Origin: Typhlomys cinereus
Taxonomy: Eukaryota > Chordata > Mammalia > Rodentia > Platacanthomyidae
Reading direction: 5' to 3'
Length of the DNA stretch: 64,000 bases
Assembly (NCBI GenBank): GCA_023101885.1
Contig: JALPQD010000642.1
Span: 1 to 64,000 of the forward strand
Shown here: positions 43,420-57,500 of the stretch, piece by piece
How positions within the stretch are numbered: the stretch's first letter is position 1
Layout of the letters: each line of letters begins with the position of its first letter
The notes under the pieces: model-generated
What the model saw: the letters and a program-made list of their open reading frames with translations, nothing else
Databases searched by the model: none
Told to the model about the DNA's origin: nothing
Translations under genes and position numbers: made by a program

Positions 43420-43941
43420 TGTGATAGTTAAGCCTGGGTGTCAACTTGACACACCCGGTATTAACTAAGATGGCCTGAGACCACTTCTGGAAAGGATCAA
43501 CTGAGACCACTTGATAGGATTATGCCCACTCTAGATCCTATCAGAACCTTAAAAGCTCTCATAGGATCCTCCCACTACTGCATCATATAAAAAGGAGCCA
43601 CCAAAGAGAACAGATGCCTTATTCCAGCTGTGCTAGGAATTGCTCTACCTTCCGGCCGCCCGGTTTCTTGGACCCTCTAGCCTTCCAACCTTCCAAGTTG
43701 TTGTCAGCTAGACTAAAGACTCAAGGAATTCTCCAGCCTTCAGCCATCACCCACTTGTCCACCGAACTGAGCAGCTACAGGCATCCATCGTTGGACTACC
43801 TCGGCCATACTGTAAGCTGACTCAATACATTCCCTACATTATGTATATATAAATATATATTAATTAATATTATATATATATTAATTAATATTATATATTA
43901 ATTGTGTCGATTCTGCATCTCTAGAGAACCTGACTAATACA
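43420..43941 (+). mobile_element. ERVL-type solo LTR (MLT2-like)
   Basis: It starts TGTGATAGTTAA and ends ACTAATACA, the classic MLT2/ERVL LTR ends. AGGAT before and GGGAT after give a near-perfect 5-bp duplication. A TATAAAAA box lies at 43586-43593. The U3-like part carries GTGTCAACTTGACAC; the 3' part carries an AT-rich palindromic block (43845-43910) and TCTCTAGAGAACCTGACTAA. No internal retroviral region is present. Confidence 0.85.
43845..43910. repeat. AT-rich palindromic repeat in the LTR
   Basis: The word ATTAATTAATATTATATAT occurs twice in tandem within TA-rich sequence and can pair with itself. Confidence 0.9.
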
Positions 43942-44134
43942 GGGATAGGCAACAGATCAAGAGATCCCATCGGACCAGGAAGGGATAGGAGCAGAAACAC
44001 AGCACATTAGTAAGGTGGAGAGTTGTGATGGGCTACTGTTTTAGATAAGTTGATTACAAAGCTCTTGGCAGAGTCAATTTCAAAACTGATTCATTATGTG
44101 CATTATGCCTGTTTTTAAAATTTGGGTTTATAAT

Positions 44135-44310
44135 TTGTGAGAGAGAGAACACCTGTGTGCCATGGTGTACATGTGGAGGTCAGAGGACACTGTCGACTCT
44201 CAGAAGTCGGTTCTCTCTTTCCACCACATGGTTTCCAAGACATGAAGTCAAGTCTCCAGGTTTGTACTCAGATGCCTTTACCTGATAACACATCTCTCTG
44301 CTCTGCATAT
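44135..44310 (-). mobile_element. B3-type SINE, antisense
   Basis: GTGTACATGTGGAGGTCAGAG, GGTTCTCTCTTTCCACCACATG and GATGCCTTTACCTGATAACAC are in the order of an antisense B3. Confidence 0.75.
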
Positions 44311-44703
44311 AATGTTTATCACTTGTTTTTTCACCATCGAGGTTTTAGTGGTTTATTTTGGTTTCTTTTTAGCAAACAGTGCCTCCCTGTTTACTGGGAA
44401 AGAACATATTTCAAAGTCTCAGGGGTAAGTCTGACTGGTACTGAATATGACCTGTACTCTGTTATTTCCTACATGTATATACTCAGGATAAAAGTTTACC
44501 TTATAAACTAGGCTTAGTAAAAGATAACAAAATGAGAACATTAAAAGTATATTGCCATAAAATGATGTGAATGTGATCTAAATGATGTGAATATGATCTT
44601 TCTCAAAATAGTTTCTTTCTTTCTTTTTTTAACTGTACTCAGCCTCCATTTCTTGGAGAAGATGGGAGATAATCCAGGGAGTGAGTGCCGGGGGAGAAGT
44701 GTG

Positions 44704-44704
<1 letters not shown>

Positions 44705-44740
<36 letters not shown>
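44705..44740. repeat. Homopolymer of 36 G
   Basis: Uninterrupted G from 44705 to 44740, followed by TGGTGGTGGTG. It is an extreme G-quadruplex-forming sequence, or an assembly error. Confidence 0.95.
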
Positions 44741-44741
<1 letters not shown>

Positions 44742-45184
44742 GGTGGTGGTGTTACAGTTAATGCAACAATGTAGACATTGTGACATAGCACAAAGGTAGG
44801 GCATAGGCGGTGCTACTTCCCCAGCTGATCTGGTAACAAGGTAACTACTAACAAGATGCACCAGAATGTGGTAAGAGTCGTGTGGTATGTGGAGGGATGG
44901 ATACCCTGAATTGAGGGATGGCTCATGTTCTGGAGAGGACAAGAGTGATGGTATGAGATAGCCACACTGCCCAGACTGATGTGGGATCTAAAACTTATAT
45001 ATTATTTCAGGAACTTCCCATTTACTATTTTCAGACTATGGTCAACCCCACATGACTCAGACCATGTAAAATGAAACAGTGGATAAGGAGGGCTATATAC
45101 TATACACTATGTAATTCTTTAATGTTTTCTTTGGCTTAGTGTATCATGATAAAAGTATTTGTGATGGCCACTTTTTAAAAAATA

Positions 45185-45185
<1 letters not shown>

Positions 45186-45233
<48 letters not shown>
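45186..45233. repeat. (GT)n microsatellite
   Basis: About 23 GT units, the antisense CA tail region of the adjoining SINE. Confidence 0.98.
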
Positions 45234-45236
<3 letters not shown>

Positions 45237-45445
45237 CCACGGACGAATTCGGGAACCACCATGGACGCCTCCACCTCCTCCTTGTTTACTCTGCTCCGGG
45301 ATTCACAGGCTCCTACTGGACCAGAAACGCAGGCTGCCCCCGCTTCCGCCCAGTGTCTATACGTGAGGTCTAGGATCCAAACTCAGGACCTTCTGCCTGC
45401 AAGGCAGAGGCTTAACCCTTAACCCCTGAGCCACCTCTCCAGCCC
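45234..45445 (-). mobile_element. tRNA-headed SINE, antisense, full length
   Basis: The head ends at 45445 (GAGCCACCTCTCCAGCCC read on +). CTTAACCC is duplicated at 45410-45425 within the head. The body belongs to the ACGAATTCGGGAACCACC subtype. Its tail faces the GT run, and its 5' end abuts the TTTC tract. Confidence 0.95.
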
Positions 45446-45446
45446 T

Positions 45447-46605
<1,159 letters not shown>

Positions 46606-46611
46606 AACCGG

Positions 46612-46722
46612 CCTGACTTAGTTCTCATCATGTAACCCAGGATAACTTTGAAGTCCCGGCAATCTTCCTGTCTCAGCCTTCTAAGAGCTGGAATTACAGG
46701 GGTAAACCCCACGCCAGCCTTT
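46612..46722 (-). mobile_element. B1 SINE, antisense
   Basis: TCATCATGTAACCCAGGATAA, TCTTCCTGTCTCAGCCTTCT and GCTGGAATTACAGGGGTAAA are in antisense B1 order. Its A-tail side faces the TTTC tract. Confidence 0.85.
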
Positions 46723-47337
46723 GGCAGTGATTTTCAAGACTCCCCACATTTTCAGGAGTAAAGAGTGTGGTCATCTGTGAGTGAGATATGACTTGGTCAT
46801 TGAAATGGGGAGCCCACAGAGACAATGGCTTTTATGATCCTGCACACCTTTGGGAGGAATGATAGTGACCATGGGCTTCAAGTTGCAATTGTTTTTGCTT
46901 ACCCGACCTGAGCCAATTTCACTGAACACAAACACAAACAAAGGACTAAGACTCCTGTTCTTACGCCTTTCTTATAATCACAGTCTGTATACACGCAGTT
47001 CAATTTTACCATCATACAAATCCTGAAAAATGCACAAGTTCTCTTGTGAAGAACTATGTTCAGATGTCAAGAAAAATAATTGACCTCCCTTCATATTCAC
47101 TAGTGGTGATCAACATAATTAATATAATGAGAAGATTAAAATCTGATGATTTCTCCCCAGCACAAAGGCAAAACATGGAAATCTTCTTTAATGTATTTTA
47201 TATTTGACTTTGGAAGAAACCCCAATCTCTTCTGAACTTAAAACTAGAGAAGCTGTACTGTGAAGATTCTAGAAGGGACAAATGGCAACAATATCCAGCT
47301 TCCTCACAGTGTCCTTCTGTTTAAGTCTTTCTCAGCT

Positions 47338-47600
47338 GGGCTGGAGCAATGACTCAGGGATTAAGACTCTGCCTGGAAAGCAGAAGGTCCTGAATTTGGA
47401 TCCCAGATCCCACGTAAAAAAACGCCAGGCAGAAACAGGTGCCCTACACTTCCTGCCCTAGTGGGCAGAGACTGAGAAATCCCAGAGTGAAGAAAAAAGG
47501 AGGTAGAAGCAATTCAGGATGATTCCCGAAGTTACACTTGGTCCTCCGCAGGGACATACAGTGCTCTCTGATACACACACGGATACATGCAAAACAAATG
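47338..47600 (+). mobile_element. tRNA-headed SINE, sense, near full length
   Basis: GGGCTGGAGCAATGACTCAGG head, GATCCCAGATCCCACG, full body with GGATGATTCCCGAAG, and a short CA and A-rich tail. Confidence 0.93.
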
Positions 47601-48367
47601 AATCTTTCTTATCCCTTCTGTCTTGGAAGTAAATTAGTCATTCTTTGCCAAACAAATGTATTTATCATCCCACAAGCGGTTTCCTGATACAGTGGTGAAG
47701 GATTTGGATGCACATGCCCTTCTCAGCTAATTCTACATATAGAGGTAGAGGTGGTGAGGAATTTGGTGGCATTTCTCTTGATTCTAAATGAGCAGATTCT
47801 TTTTAAAGTGAAAATGTGTATTAAGCATAGATTCATCTGTAGTTTTAACAAATAGGTAAAGCAGCTCATTTGTAAACTTCCAGTTTTCCATAGTAATAAC
47901 TTTACTAGAAAAGTTTAGTGTGATATCACAATCAGAAATTGACATCATACTCTACTAATCTTACTCAGAATTCCCCAGACTTATACATAGCATGTGTGTG
48001 TACCTGTACATTTTTAATTCATTAGTTCTGTACAAATTATCACATGCGTAAAAGCATACATTTGATTCAGCTCTTCAACTCTTAGGAATATCCATTCTAG
48101 AAATACTTGTACATTTGCCCAAAAAAAGGTGTACAAATCACTGAGTTTTTTCATAGGTCAAAGAAATGACAATGCTATGCTAACATCATTGCGGAATAAA
48201 TAGGTACTTCTGGCACAATGCAGAGTGCAGTAGAAAGTAAAGGGAAGGAACTTAGCTACAAATGCTGAAATGGAATGATTTCCCAGACTAAGTTTAAAAA
48301 GTATTCATGGAATGTATAATGTAATATGTAAAATGTACATATGGAAATACATTTAAAATATGAAAGT

Positions 48368-48684
48368 GGAGCTGGGAAGATGGCTCAGTTGTTACAGCCC
48401 TATTCTGTGCATGATAATCTTAGGGTCTCATAACAGAAAGTCCTGAGTTTGGATCTCAAGTCCCACATACCACCACCAGGAAGAAATGGCAGTGGTCTAC
48501 TTTTCCTTCCCTGGATGGCAGAACTTGTGAAATTCCAAAGAAAAGCAGAGAAGAGGTAGCACAATCAGGATGATTTGCAAAAACACTTTTGAGCCTCCAC
48601 AGGCACACACATTGCCCTCTGATACAGACAGATACACACACAGAAACACACGCATATGGACACACAAAAATAGAAATAAAAAAG
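48368..48684 (+). mobile_element. tRNA-headed SINE, sense, diverged
   Basis: The head GGAGCTGGGAAGATGGCTCAG is followed by an extra ~35-base stretch before GAAAGTCCTGAGTTTGGATC. The body and CA-rich tail are recognisable. It abuts the following LTR. Confidence 0.88.
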
Positions 48685-49139
48685 ATAATTAATCTTGGTT
48701 GTCAATTTGACCACACCTAGAATTAACTAACAAGATCAGCAGGGGCCAGACCACCCCACTCATAAAGATTATCTGAGTCAATATATTTGTAACATGAACA
48801 CCAGCCCTAAATCTGGATGGAACTTCCCAGTAGATCAGATAAAAGCAGTCACAAGACAGAAGTGCTTTCTGACTCTCTTGCCCTATGTTGGTAAACTCAC
48901 CTTCCCTTCTGTGCCTTACGAACCCAACTTTTCCCACTCTCCTACGGCTCAAGTCCAGAGACACTCCCAGAATCCTCTGGCCCTCAGCAACCAGCTGGGA
49001 CTGCTGGGATATTCAGCTTCTGGACTGAGCAGCCATTGTTAGATGATTTAGACGTTATATCTCATAAGACAATCCAGTAAGTTCCCTTTTTGATATTCAC
49101 TCTGTGGGTTCGTGGCTCTAGAGGACCCTCACTAATACA
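48685..49139 (+). mobile_element. ERVL-type solo LTR (MLT2-like)
   Basis: It has GGTTGTCAATTTGACCACACC and AATTAACTAA at the 5' side. It ends GGCTCTAGAGGACCCTCACTAATACA. AGATAAAAGCAG near 48837 may be the TATA region. It shares the layout of 43420-43941 but is clearly diverged from it. Confidence 0.75.
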
Positions 49140-49431
49140 CTGTGCCATCTAAAGAATTCAGATATCAAAATCCCACTAAAACACAGGGCAGGAAGGTGAA
49201 GGGGTCCTTGTGCCCTGAAAGGCAGTCTGGGAAACCCCAGAACAAGCTGGCTACCCAGACTAGTCTTTATAGTCTGCTCTAGGGTTAATTAGGGACTCGG
49301 GCTCAAAAAACTAAGGTGCACTCTTGTTCAAGTGGACTTGTGCCCACACGGGTGGACCCGCCTACATGCAAACATGTATACAACTTATACATACATTTCA
49401 CATACCCCAAAATATGAAAAATAAGAAACTG

Positions 49432-49580
49432 TTGGGCATGGTGATGGACAGATGGAATCCCAGTACTCTGGAGATTGAGGCAGGTGGATTGCCGTGTGAG
49501 AATAGCCCGTGCTACACAGTGAATTCAAGGTCAGCGGAGGGAGGGGGCTACTCAGCCATCTTTTCTCAAAACAACAGATT
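49432..49580 (+). mobile_element. B1 SINE
   Basis: GTTGGGCATGGTGATGGACAG, GAATCCCAGTACTCTGGAGAT, TGAGGCAGGTGGATTGCCG and AATTCAAGGTCAG, with an A-rich end (CAAAACAACAG). Confidence 0.85.
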
Positions 49581-50200
49581 GACAGACAAGCAGACAACAA
49601 ACCGGCTTCACAATAGTTACTAAATGTTTCAAATGGAAACCCAAACATCTCAACTAGGGAGGCTCTGTCTTTGGCATTAAAATAAATCCAGTCATTGCAC
49701 AGCTGGAAAATGCTTGCGAGCAGCCCAGAGCCTTACCCAATGGGAATGAAATATTCTCTTCCACCTGAAAGAGAGGAAAAATGGGAGTTTAAGGGGTTGC
49801 CATCACCTGAAACCAGCACCCAGGGGCATATGAAAATGGAAATTATCAATTGGAAAATCACATAGAGCGAAAGCCTAAATATTTGCCTAGGCAAGAGAGA
49901 AAAATGGGACCAAAGCAGCAACTGGCATAGTTAACAATGGGAAAGATAACAGGTCTCTTTCAGAACCACTGTGACATTGCAGTCCATTTTTTCCCCAATT
50001 GCCATCATTCAGCATTTATTTAAACTTGAAAATAAAATGTGCGGAGGAAGGGCAAAAATAGGACATGGAATGAGGTCTTTGCAATCGAAAGCAAGGAAGC
50101 AAGCTCTTTCTTCTCCTCCTCCCCATACCCACCCCACCCAATGCATTTTTGCAACATATAGACACGTTTTTCCATAAGACACTCCCAGCAAAATTGAAAC

Positions 50201-50214
50201 CACATGTGCAGCTG
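50201..50214 (+). promoter_or_regulatory. Paired E-boxes upstream of ASB9
   Basis: CACATGTG (50201-50208) and CAGCTG (50209-50214) are adjacent. A strong donor-like word GCCG|GTAAGT lies at about 50269, so an upstream noncoding ASB9 exon here is possible. Both are motif matches only. Confidence 0.3.
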
Positions 50215-50308
50215 CTGCAAAAACAGCCTCTCTCAGCTCTTGGATGCTGGGGCTTGTGTGAGAAGCCGGTAAGTAGCAAACGGATCCGGCTGGAACAAGT
50301 TTGCAGCT

Positions 50309-50544
50309 GGAGAGCTGTTTACTTCAGGGCCACCTTGCTCCCTTCATTCTCCAAAAGTTACAAAGTGTGAATTTCCATCTTGATAAACACTGAAGCTTGC
50401 TCTCTGATTGGTCTTAGTTTGAGAAAGGAGAGCTGTTTACTTCAGGGCCACCTTGCTCCCTCTGTTCTCTAAAAGTTACAAAGTGTGAATTTCCTTCCTG
50501 ATAAATGCCAAAGCTTGCTCACTGATTGGTCTTAGTTTGGGAAA
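50309..50544 (+). promoter_or_regulatory. ASB9: ASB9 upstream region: 118-bp tandem duplication with two CCAAT boxes
   Basis: Two copies of exactly 118 bp (50309-50426 and 50427-50544) are about 90% identical with no insertion or deletion. Each has CTGATTGGTC, an inverted CCAAT box (NF-Y type; ATTGG at 50407 and 50525). Right after the second copy, TGACATCA (50550-50557) resembles a CRE. The ASB9 start codon is about 290 bases downstream, so this is the likely promoter. No TATA box was seen. Confidence 0.6.
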
Positions 50545-50832
50545 GGACGTGACATCAGCAATTTGGCAGACTTGAGGGGGCTGTTGTGGACTTTGGCCGG
50601 CTTCCAGTCTGCTAGGTGGGGGTGTGTGTGCGTGTCTGCCTGGGTCCGTCTGACCACAGGTAGGAAGTACTCACATTACTTTGTCTGTCCTGCTCTGTGC
50701 CGCAGACTGCCTGAACTAAGGTTTGTGTTCCATCAACCACACAGCCAGAACTTTCCTGAGGCAGAGTATGGTATCTGGATTTCCCTGAGCATCTGGCTTA
50801 GAGTGTTGAGATCGCTGACTCAGGACAGTACC

Positions 50833-50917
50833 ATGGATGGTGAACAAGGGAGAGGCAACAGCGACAAGCCAGGAGGCATACCACATATCAGAATGCTGTC
50901 AAATCCACTGATGGGAG
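50833..50917 (+). CDS. ASB9: ASB9 first coding exon
   Basis: It encodes residues 1-28 and one base of codon 29. The ATG sits in ACC ATG G, an excellent Kozak context. The frame stays open upstream to about 50563 but has no earlier ATG, so this start is the first possible one. The donor is ATGGGAG|GTGAGT. The 5' UTR probably runs back to about 50550-50600. Confidence 0.93.
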
Positions 50918-52826
50918 GTGAGTCGCAATGTGAATTCAGAGCTCTGGGAAGGGGTGGTTAATGTGCTTAGGACAGAGGAGGAACAGGACTATTTCAATGA
51001 GTATCTGAGGGATGTCCATGGGACAGTTACCCACAGCTTTCCTGATATAAGTCCCTGATACAGTAACTTCAAAATGTATATATATCTTTACTTTTTACCT
51101 GCAGAACCCCAAAGAGGAAAGAACTCAGTTCTCACTGACTTTTCTCCAGTAAAAATTTCAACTGCAAGAAATCTTTTTGTGTGTGTGGGGGGGGGGGTCA
51201 AATGCATTACTTATTAAATAGAAGGTGCAAGAGTTACTTATAAAAGGGAGCACTTTGGAAGCGCCCGGGTATCTTAGGTAGTGTAGGATAGCTTCAAAGT
51301 TGTCATTCTGTGTTAGTCTCTCAAGTGCTGAGAATACAGGTAATGTGTACCACTGCATCAAATCTAATAGAATTTAAAATGCTGAAATATTTATTTTATT
51401 CAAAGGTTTCTCGGGTGTTTGAAATTGGGGGGGGGTTGTAAACAGTGTTAAAATGCTTAAGACTTCTTGATTTTTCTTTCAAAAGAGACTTTTAAAACTT
51501 TGGAAAGATTTTTCTCCAGATGGGAGTCTCCCTGTTGTGTTGATGTTGTGGTTAATACATGAGTCCTACACATGTGTGCCTGTCATTTCTTGTAAGCATT
51601 CAGCAGGTACCTGCTGACTGTTGGTTGAAAGAGTTCTGAAAAATGGGTCAAAGCATTCAAGAAGACAGTGTGACATTTAGTACCTTGGCAGGCTGTCCTT
51701 AACACTTGTCCATTAAAGGATAATACATTTGGTTTCTGAAGTCATATAGGAATTCTTAATGTCATTTTCTGTATGGGTATGGAAAAGGAAAAGAATAAAT
51801 CCAGAAAAAATAAAATGCACAGTATCTTTCCTCTCCTTGAATAGACAGCTGGTACATGCATTTATTTTTTTTTACTTGATTTTGCTCATAAAATGTGTAG
51901 CATACTCGAAGGTAAGTAATGTTTGAATTCATAAAAACAAGACCAAATGGATTGTTATATATCAACCACACATTTGGAGTACTAAGAAGGCAGAGTGGCG
52001 AGCCACTTTGTAGGAAGTGCTTAATTATTCCTTTGATGTACCAAGCTACCGCTATGGGAATCAAGTTTTTTCAATTTATTATCATTTGATATTTCCATCA
52101 TACAAGAAAGGTTAAATAACTTTGATACACATTATAGCATTTGTCCTTAAAATGAAAAACTTGTAAAACAGCATCATAAGTATTAATTACAGAGATACTT
52201 ATTAAGAATTGCTATTTCAACCTTATACTTGCATATATATATGCTATACTTGCACACACACACATTTATATATATACACATAGAAGAGAGAATGAGCACC
52301 TATGTATAATGAGTACATCATTTCTTAAAGGTATTTCATATGCAGTTTTCCATGTGCTTCTCAGGTAGAGACTAACAAGGTGTTTAAAGGTTTTGGGAGT
52401 TTTCAATCACTATTCTGTATTTTCATACAATTTTAGCAGCCTCATTTTTTAAAAATTTAGATTCCCTGGTCCTTGAGGGGGAGGGAGCCAAGTGATCCAC
52501 AGTCATCTGTGCTCTACTGACCACTGTGGGAATTAGCTATTTGGTAGATTTCTAAACAGCTATTTTCTGGCAAACTAGCATGTTTACTTTAGTTTCTAGA
52601 AGGAAGAGAGGAACTAGTCACTTTTCACTGGAAGGCCTGAAGGCCCTAGCCAATCGCAAAAGTTCTGGGGGTAAGTGCACAGAGACTGCAGGTGTTCTAT
52701 CCAGGAATGCTGTTTAAGAAGTGGGCAGGCTGTTATAAATAGCTACATCTGCAGTTGTGATGAAGATGTCTTAGAGATTCAGTCTAGTGAGAATTGATTT
52801 GGAGAAATGGAGCTGGATGAAGGTGT

Positions 52827-52858
<32 letters not shown>

Positions 52859-54464
52859 TGTATGCATGTTTGTGTGTGCTTATGATCAACCAAAAGTATG
52901 TGAACAGAGGCCAGGGGTTGGAGTTGGGTGCCTTCTTCTGTTGCTTTCTGCCTTATCTTTTGGAACAGGATCTCTCATTGAACTTGGAGCTTGCCATTTT
53001 GGCTAGATTGACTGACCAGCAAGTCCCAGGGAGTCTCCTATCTCCACCTTCCCACCATTGGGATTGTAGGTATATGTAACCACTGCAATTTTTGTTTTTA
53101 AAACATGGCTGCTGGAGATCCAAAGTCAGGTCCTCATACTTGAAGGCAAGTACTTTTACCCACTGAGCTTGGCCAGTGCACTGGGCAGCACTCCCAGGTG
53201 TGTCTGTCTTTGCTATCTAAGTGGACTCCTTTCCTCCCTGCTTTGCACCAGTCCGGCACCCAGAGCAAACCTTGGCTTCTGATCGGTACATTTGTTTTTG
53301 CTTCTGAGGCTGTGACCTTGGCGAAGGGTGGAATGTGAAACATTCACAATGCTGTTTCCAGAGGGCGGGGCTGAGAGGCTCAGCTTCTCCAAACGCAGCC
53401 TGTCCTAAGGACAAGTCCCAGGGAACATAGGCCCAGTGTGGTTCATCTTGGGGAATCTTGCCCGTCCCACCTCCACCAGGAGGAGGGAGGAAAGGGGGTG
53501 AAGATGGACACCCATTTCTTCCCAGAGATTCGTTTTAATGTTTAACCCTGCTGTCTCAGAAAGAGAAAGAATTTCTCTTCTCTCTTCAAAGTATCTTGTT
53601 AGAAGCTGACTTGTGGTGCCTAAAAAAGGTTCTAATTAGCTTCATTAGTTAAATGAAAATTTCTTGCCATGGGGGTAGACCCTTGTCCCATAGGATAGTG
53701 TTTTTTAGTACAAAACAAGCTAAAAAACAGGAGACAGTAGGGAGAATCCTATTTGTCAACAGAGATTGGAGGGAGAGATCTACAAGCATGGGGGATTCAG
53801 GAGTAGATGTTCTGTGCCAGAAACTGAAGGGGGTGAGACAGGCTTTTTCCTCTTGGCTTTGGAAAGAATGCAGTCTTGTTGAAGCTTTGAATTCAGACTT
53901 CTGACTTCTACAACAGAGAGAAAATAAACATCTATGGTCTTAAGTCACCTGATTTGTGATATCTTGCTATAGTCTAGGAAATGAAAGCACACTACATGTA
54001 GGCACTATGAAAAGTACACTGAAGGGGGCAGACCTAATTCCAACAAGCAGGTAACCTTCATTTCTGCTTTCAGTGTCTCTAAGACTTTTTTTTGCCAGGA
54101 GATTCATGCCTGTAGAGATATCACTTCTCTTGCAAAACTGAGTCCTCCCTGCAGAAGAGAGTTTCCTATGTAAATGGAAGGCAGGCAAGGAGAGATATTG
54201 AAATCATTTCGTTCTCTGATGGTACACTCTTTGATTTTGTGATACCTCTGCCAGGGGAGGCTTTCTGAGGGGATCCTGTCTGCTTAAACAGAATAGGTGA
54301 TGGTGTGAAGAATGACAAGTCGTCTTGGGAATGGGAGACAGAAAGGGAAGGGAAACAGAAGGGGAATGGGAAGGGATGGGAAGAAAGGAAGAGGAAAGGA
54401 GAAGCTATACAGTGGAGAAGGAATTGCAGTGGACAGGACCGATTTGCCAGAGAGATGTCTCAGT

Positions 54465-54505
<41 letters not shown>

Positions 54506-57500
54506 TCCCCCATTCTGACATCACACCAAGGTCCAATGTCATTGTGATCACAGCGTCCAGAACCACTGAATCTCTGTTCTTATGGCGTCCCAGGTGCAAA
54601 TCAACCTCTGTTTTCTGCCTTTTAACGTCTCCTGGAATGGATAGATTCATGCTGTGGCTTTCACCAGCTTCTCAGAGTTTCCTTAATAGCTCTTTCCAGA
54701 GCGTCCCAATTAGTGCCTTTAAAATCTCTCCTGAAACAGTGGAAATGTCAGAAATTGTTCCAGAAAGTGCAGTAAAAAGGCAACAGCAACCTTTCTAATG
54801 TGTGCCACAGGTTTGATAGAGACCTTCTTTCCCCCTGTGGCTGGTTTTGTTTGTTTTGATTTGATTTTTACATGTGTACCCTTTTGTGAAGGCCCAATAA
54901 ATTCCAGATAGAAATGTTTTGCAAATGAAATAGGTCAGTCATGACAGATTCACCAGAGGTTCGATTCATTGAAATCAGTTCCCCAAGCCCTTCCCATCTC
55001 TACTCAGTTTAATTTTCAGTTCCCAATCAGAGTTGTAAAAATCAAAAAGCCCGTGTGTCCTTTTCCCAATACATAGTATGAAATTCCTAGTGACCTCAAC
55101 GACAGCTCATTTATTTTTCAATATTGAACTTTGCATGCTAATTTGTTTTACAACTTTCCTTTTTTTTTCCTTCAGAGGATCAAGACAGTTTGTTAGAGGA
55201 GAGAAAGAAAGGAGCTCAGAGACTACTCTGTGAGGGGCAAAGGAGCCCTGGAGAACTGATGGACTCCAAACATGGAGTCCCATGAGGGGCAAGGGAGCCA
55301 TTTTTTTTCAACTTTTCTAGAGACACATTTTTATTTATTTTATTTTTTAAATATTTTATTTATTGTGCATGTGTGTGTGTCAGAGGGCACTGTATGTCTC
55401 TTGGAGGACCAAGGGTGATTTCTGGAATCATCCTGGATTACCTCTACCTCATTCTTGCTTTGCTCTGGGATTTCCCAGGCTCCATCTACCAGGGTGGGAA
55501 GTGCTGGCCTTCGTGGGTTCTGCCTGGTATTTTATGTGGGACCTGGGATCTGAACTCAGGACCTTCTGCTTTCAGAGAGAGTCTTAACCCCTGAGCCATC
55601 TCTCCAGCCCAACATTTTAATTTTTTTATTGAGAATTTTTCATATACAAATGAAATGAGTTTATGTCATATCCTGATTCCTTCCCTGCCATCTCCCCCTT
55701 CACTTCCCCTCTTCTTTCCTCCCCTCCCCTCCCCTTTTCAATTCCATCAGTTCTCCTGCCCTCTTGTCTCTTTGTATATGTGGATCACAGAGCTTCCTTT
55801 GGGGTGCCTGTGTTGGTAAGGGAGTCAGATTTCTGCTGTGATATACATGGCTTTTCAGTGGGCAAAGTCATAAGTGGGGAGGTTCCTCTTTCCTTGTCCA
55901 GTACCTGCCCCGGAGACACTCTCCAAGTGCACTTGTTTCTCCTGAGATCCTTACTACTCCATGGGGGGAATGTTGATATGTCAGTCATTGTGTAGATCTG
56001 TCTGGTGGTAGACGTTCTCATTGCAGTGAACCTCCTGGGTACAGCAGCCTTGTTGTAGCTGTAGTGTGTGAGTCAGAAGTACTCCACTCTACCTTTACCC
56101 TGTTGTATTCTTACAGTCTCCTCTTCTGCAAGATTTTCTGAGCCTTGGGGTGGGGAAAGATTTTGATAGGCTGATTAGGTTGAGCATTCCAGGGTCATTG
56201 ATATTCAGCACTCAGGCCAGTTGTGTTTTCTGCCTCACTCATCTTCCACTGTAATAGGTGCATCTTGGTTCAGCTCAGAGCCTTTCTTCTCTGTAGGTTA
56301 AATTAAAAGTGGTGTTTTACTGTCAGATTTTTATAGTTAACACTAAGACAGCTGTTACAGTCTACTTTCTTCCTTTCTACTGTTATTTGGATAGATTTAC
56401 AGTATCAGGCTTGAGTTCCCTGTCAGTAACAGGTTTAGAAACCATTCAGAGAGTAATTGCTTGTCCATGGGCCTTACACACCGCTCTGATCCCCTGGATT
56501 CTTCTTGCAGCATTGTAATAGTTTGCAGCATTCATATCTGGGAGAGGAGACACACTTTTAAAGGTAAGTTTATTGACAGTTATTGGAAGAGTGGTTTTGT
56601 CATGCGCACTCCCTGCTGAGTTAATCACAAACTATGCTACTAGATCCGTGGTGTTGCTAATGATCTCTTTTGACATTTATATTATTCTGCAATGAAACCA
56701 AACAGATCACGTCTGAAAGAATCCTTAATTTGTGCCAAGAGTTTGTGCAATATGTTGCATACAATGATCCTTGAGTTGCAAAGACTCAGTGGGAAAGGGT
56801 CTGGTGACTTTTATTCTCTCCATCTATTGGATTGTCTCCTCCCATGAGCATTTTCCGTGGTCTGACAGGAAGAGATTCCTTCTGCTCTTGCCAGCTGTCA
56901 GCTGGAAAGAGGCAGATGAGGCAGTTTTAGCATGTATTGAGTCTGCAGTTCATGGCCTCTGGGAAATCCAAGAGGAGTACTTCACCAGGTCCTTCGAGGT
57001 ATGCACAAGAACATTTGTAGTGGCATTGTTAATAACCCAAAGTGAAAAATACACACATTTATTTCAGCTGATGAATGAATGAAGAAAATGTGGTTTAGCC
57101 ATACAAGGGATATTTAACCAGAAGGGATGCAGTGGTGATGGATGATGTGAATGAACCTTGGCACAGATTAATGAAAGAAGCCAGATCTAAAGGACTGTGC
57201 ATTGAATGATTCCGTTTGCATTAACTATCCAGAGTAGGCAACTCCAGAAAAACAGAAAATAGACCAATGGTTGCCAGGGACTGGGGAAAACGGAAGTCTG
57301 GAGTGAGTGCTAATGGGCACAAGATTTCTTTATGGGGTAAAGAAAAATATTCTAGAACTAATCGTGCCACTGGTTGGGCAACTCTGTACATATAATGAAA
57401 AATACTGCATTGTATACTTTTAATGGGTAAAGGGCATGCAAATTTCAGCTCAGTGGAGCCTGGTACCCAGGTATGTCTGTAGATGTTAGTATTGTTAGCT

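Noticed and set aside
50660..50705. GT...AG pair (CCACAG|GTAGG to GCCGCAG) in the ASB9 5' UTR
   Set aside because: The implied intron would be only 46 bases, too short for normal mammalian splicing.
50563..50832. In-frame upstream extension of ASB9
   Set aside because: The frame is open but lacks any ATG before 50833, so the extension would need a non-AUG start.
53340..53420. GC box (GAGGGCGGGGCTG) in ASB9 intron 1
   Set aside because: Isolated motif without CpG density, exon or promoter context.
54305..54798. 157-codon open frame over a GGGAA-rich and CT-repeat region
   Set aside because: Composition driven by the purine-rich stretch and CT run; no recognisable domain.
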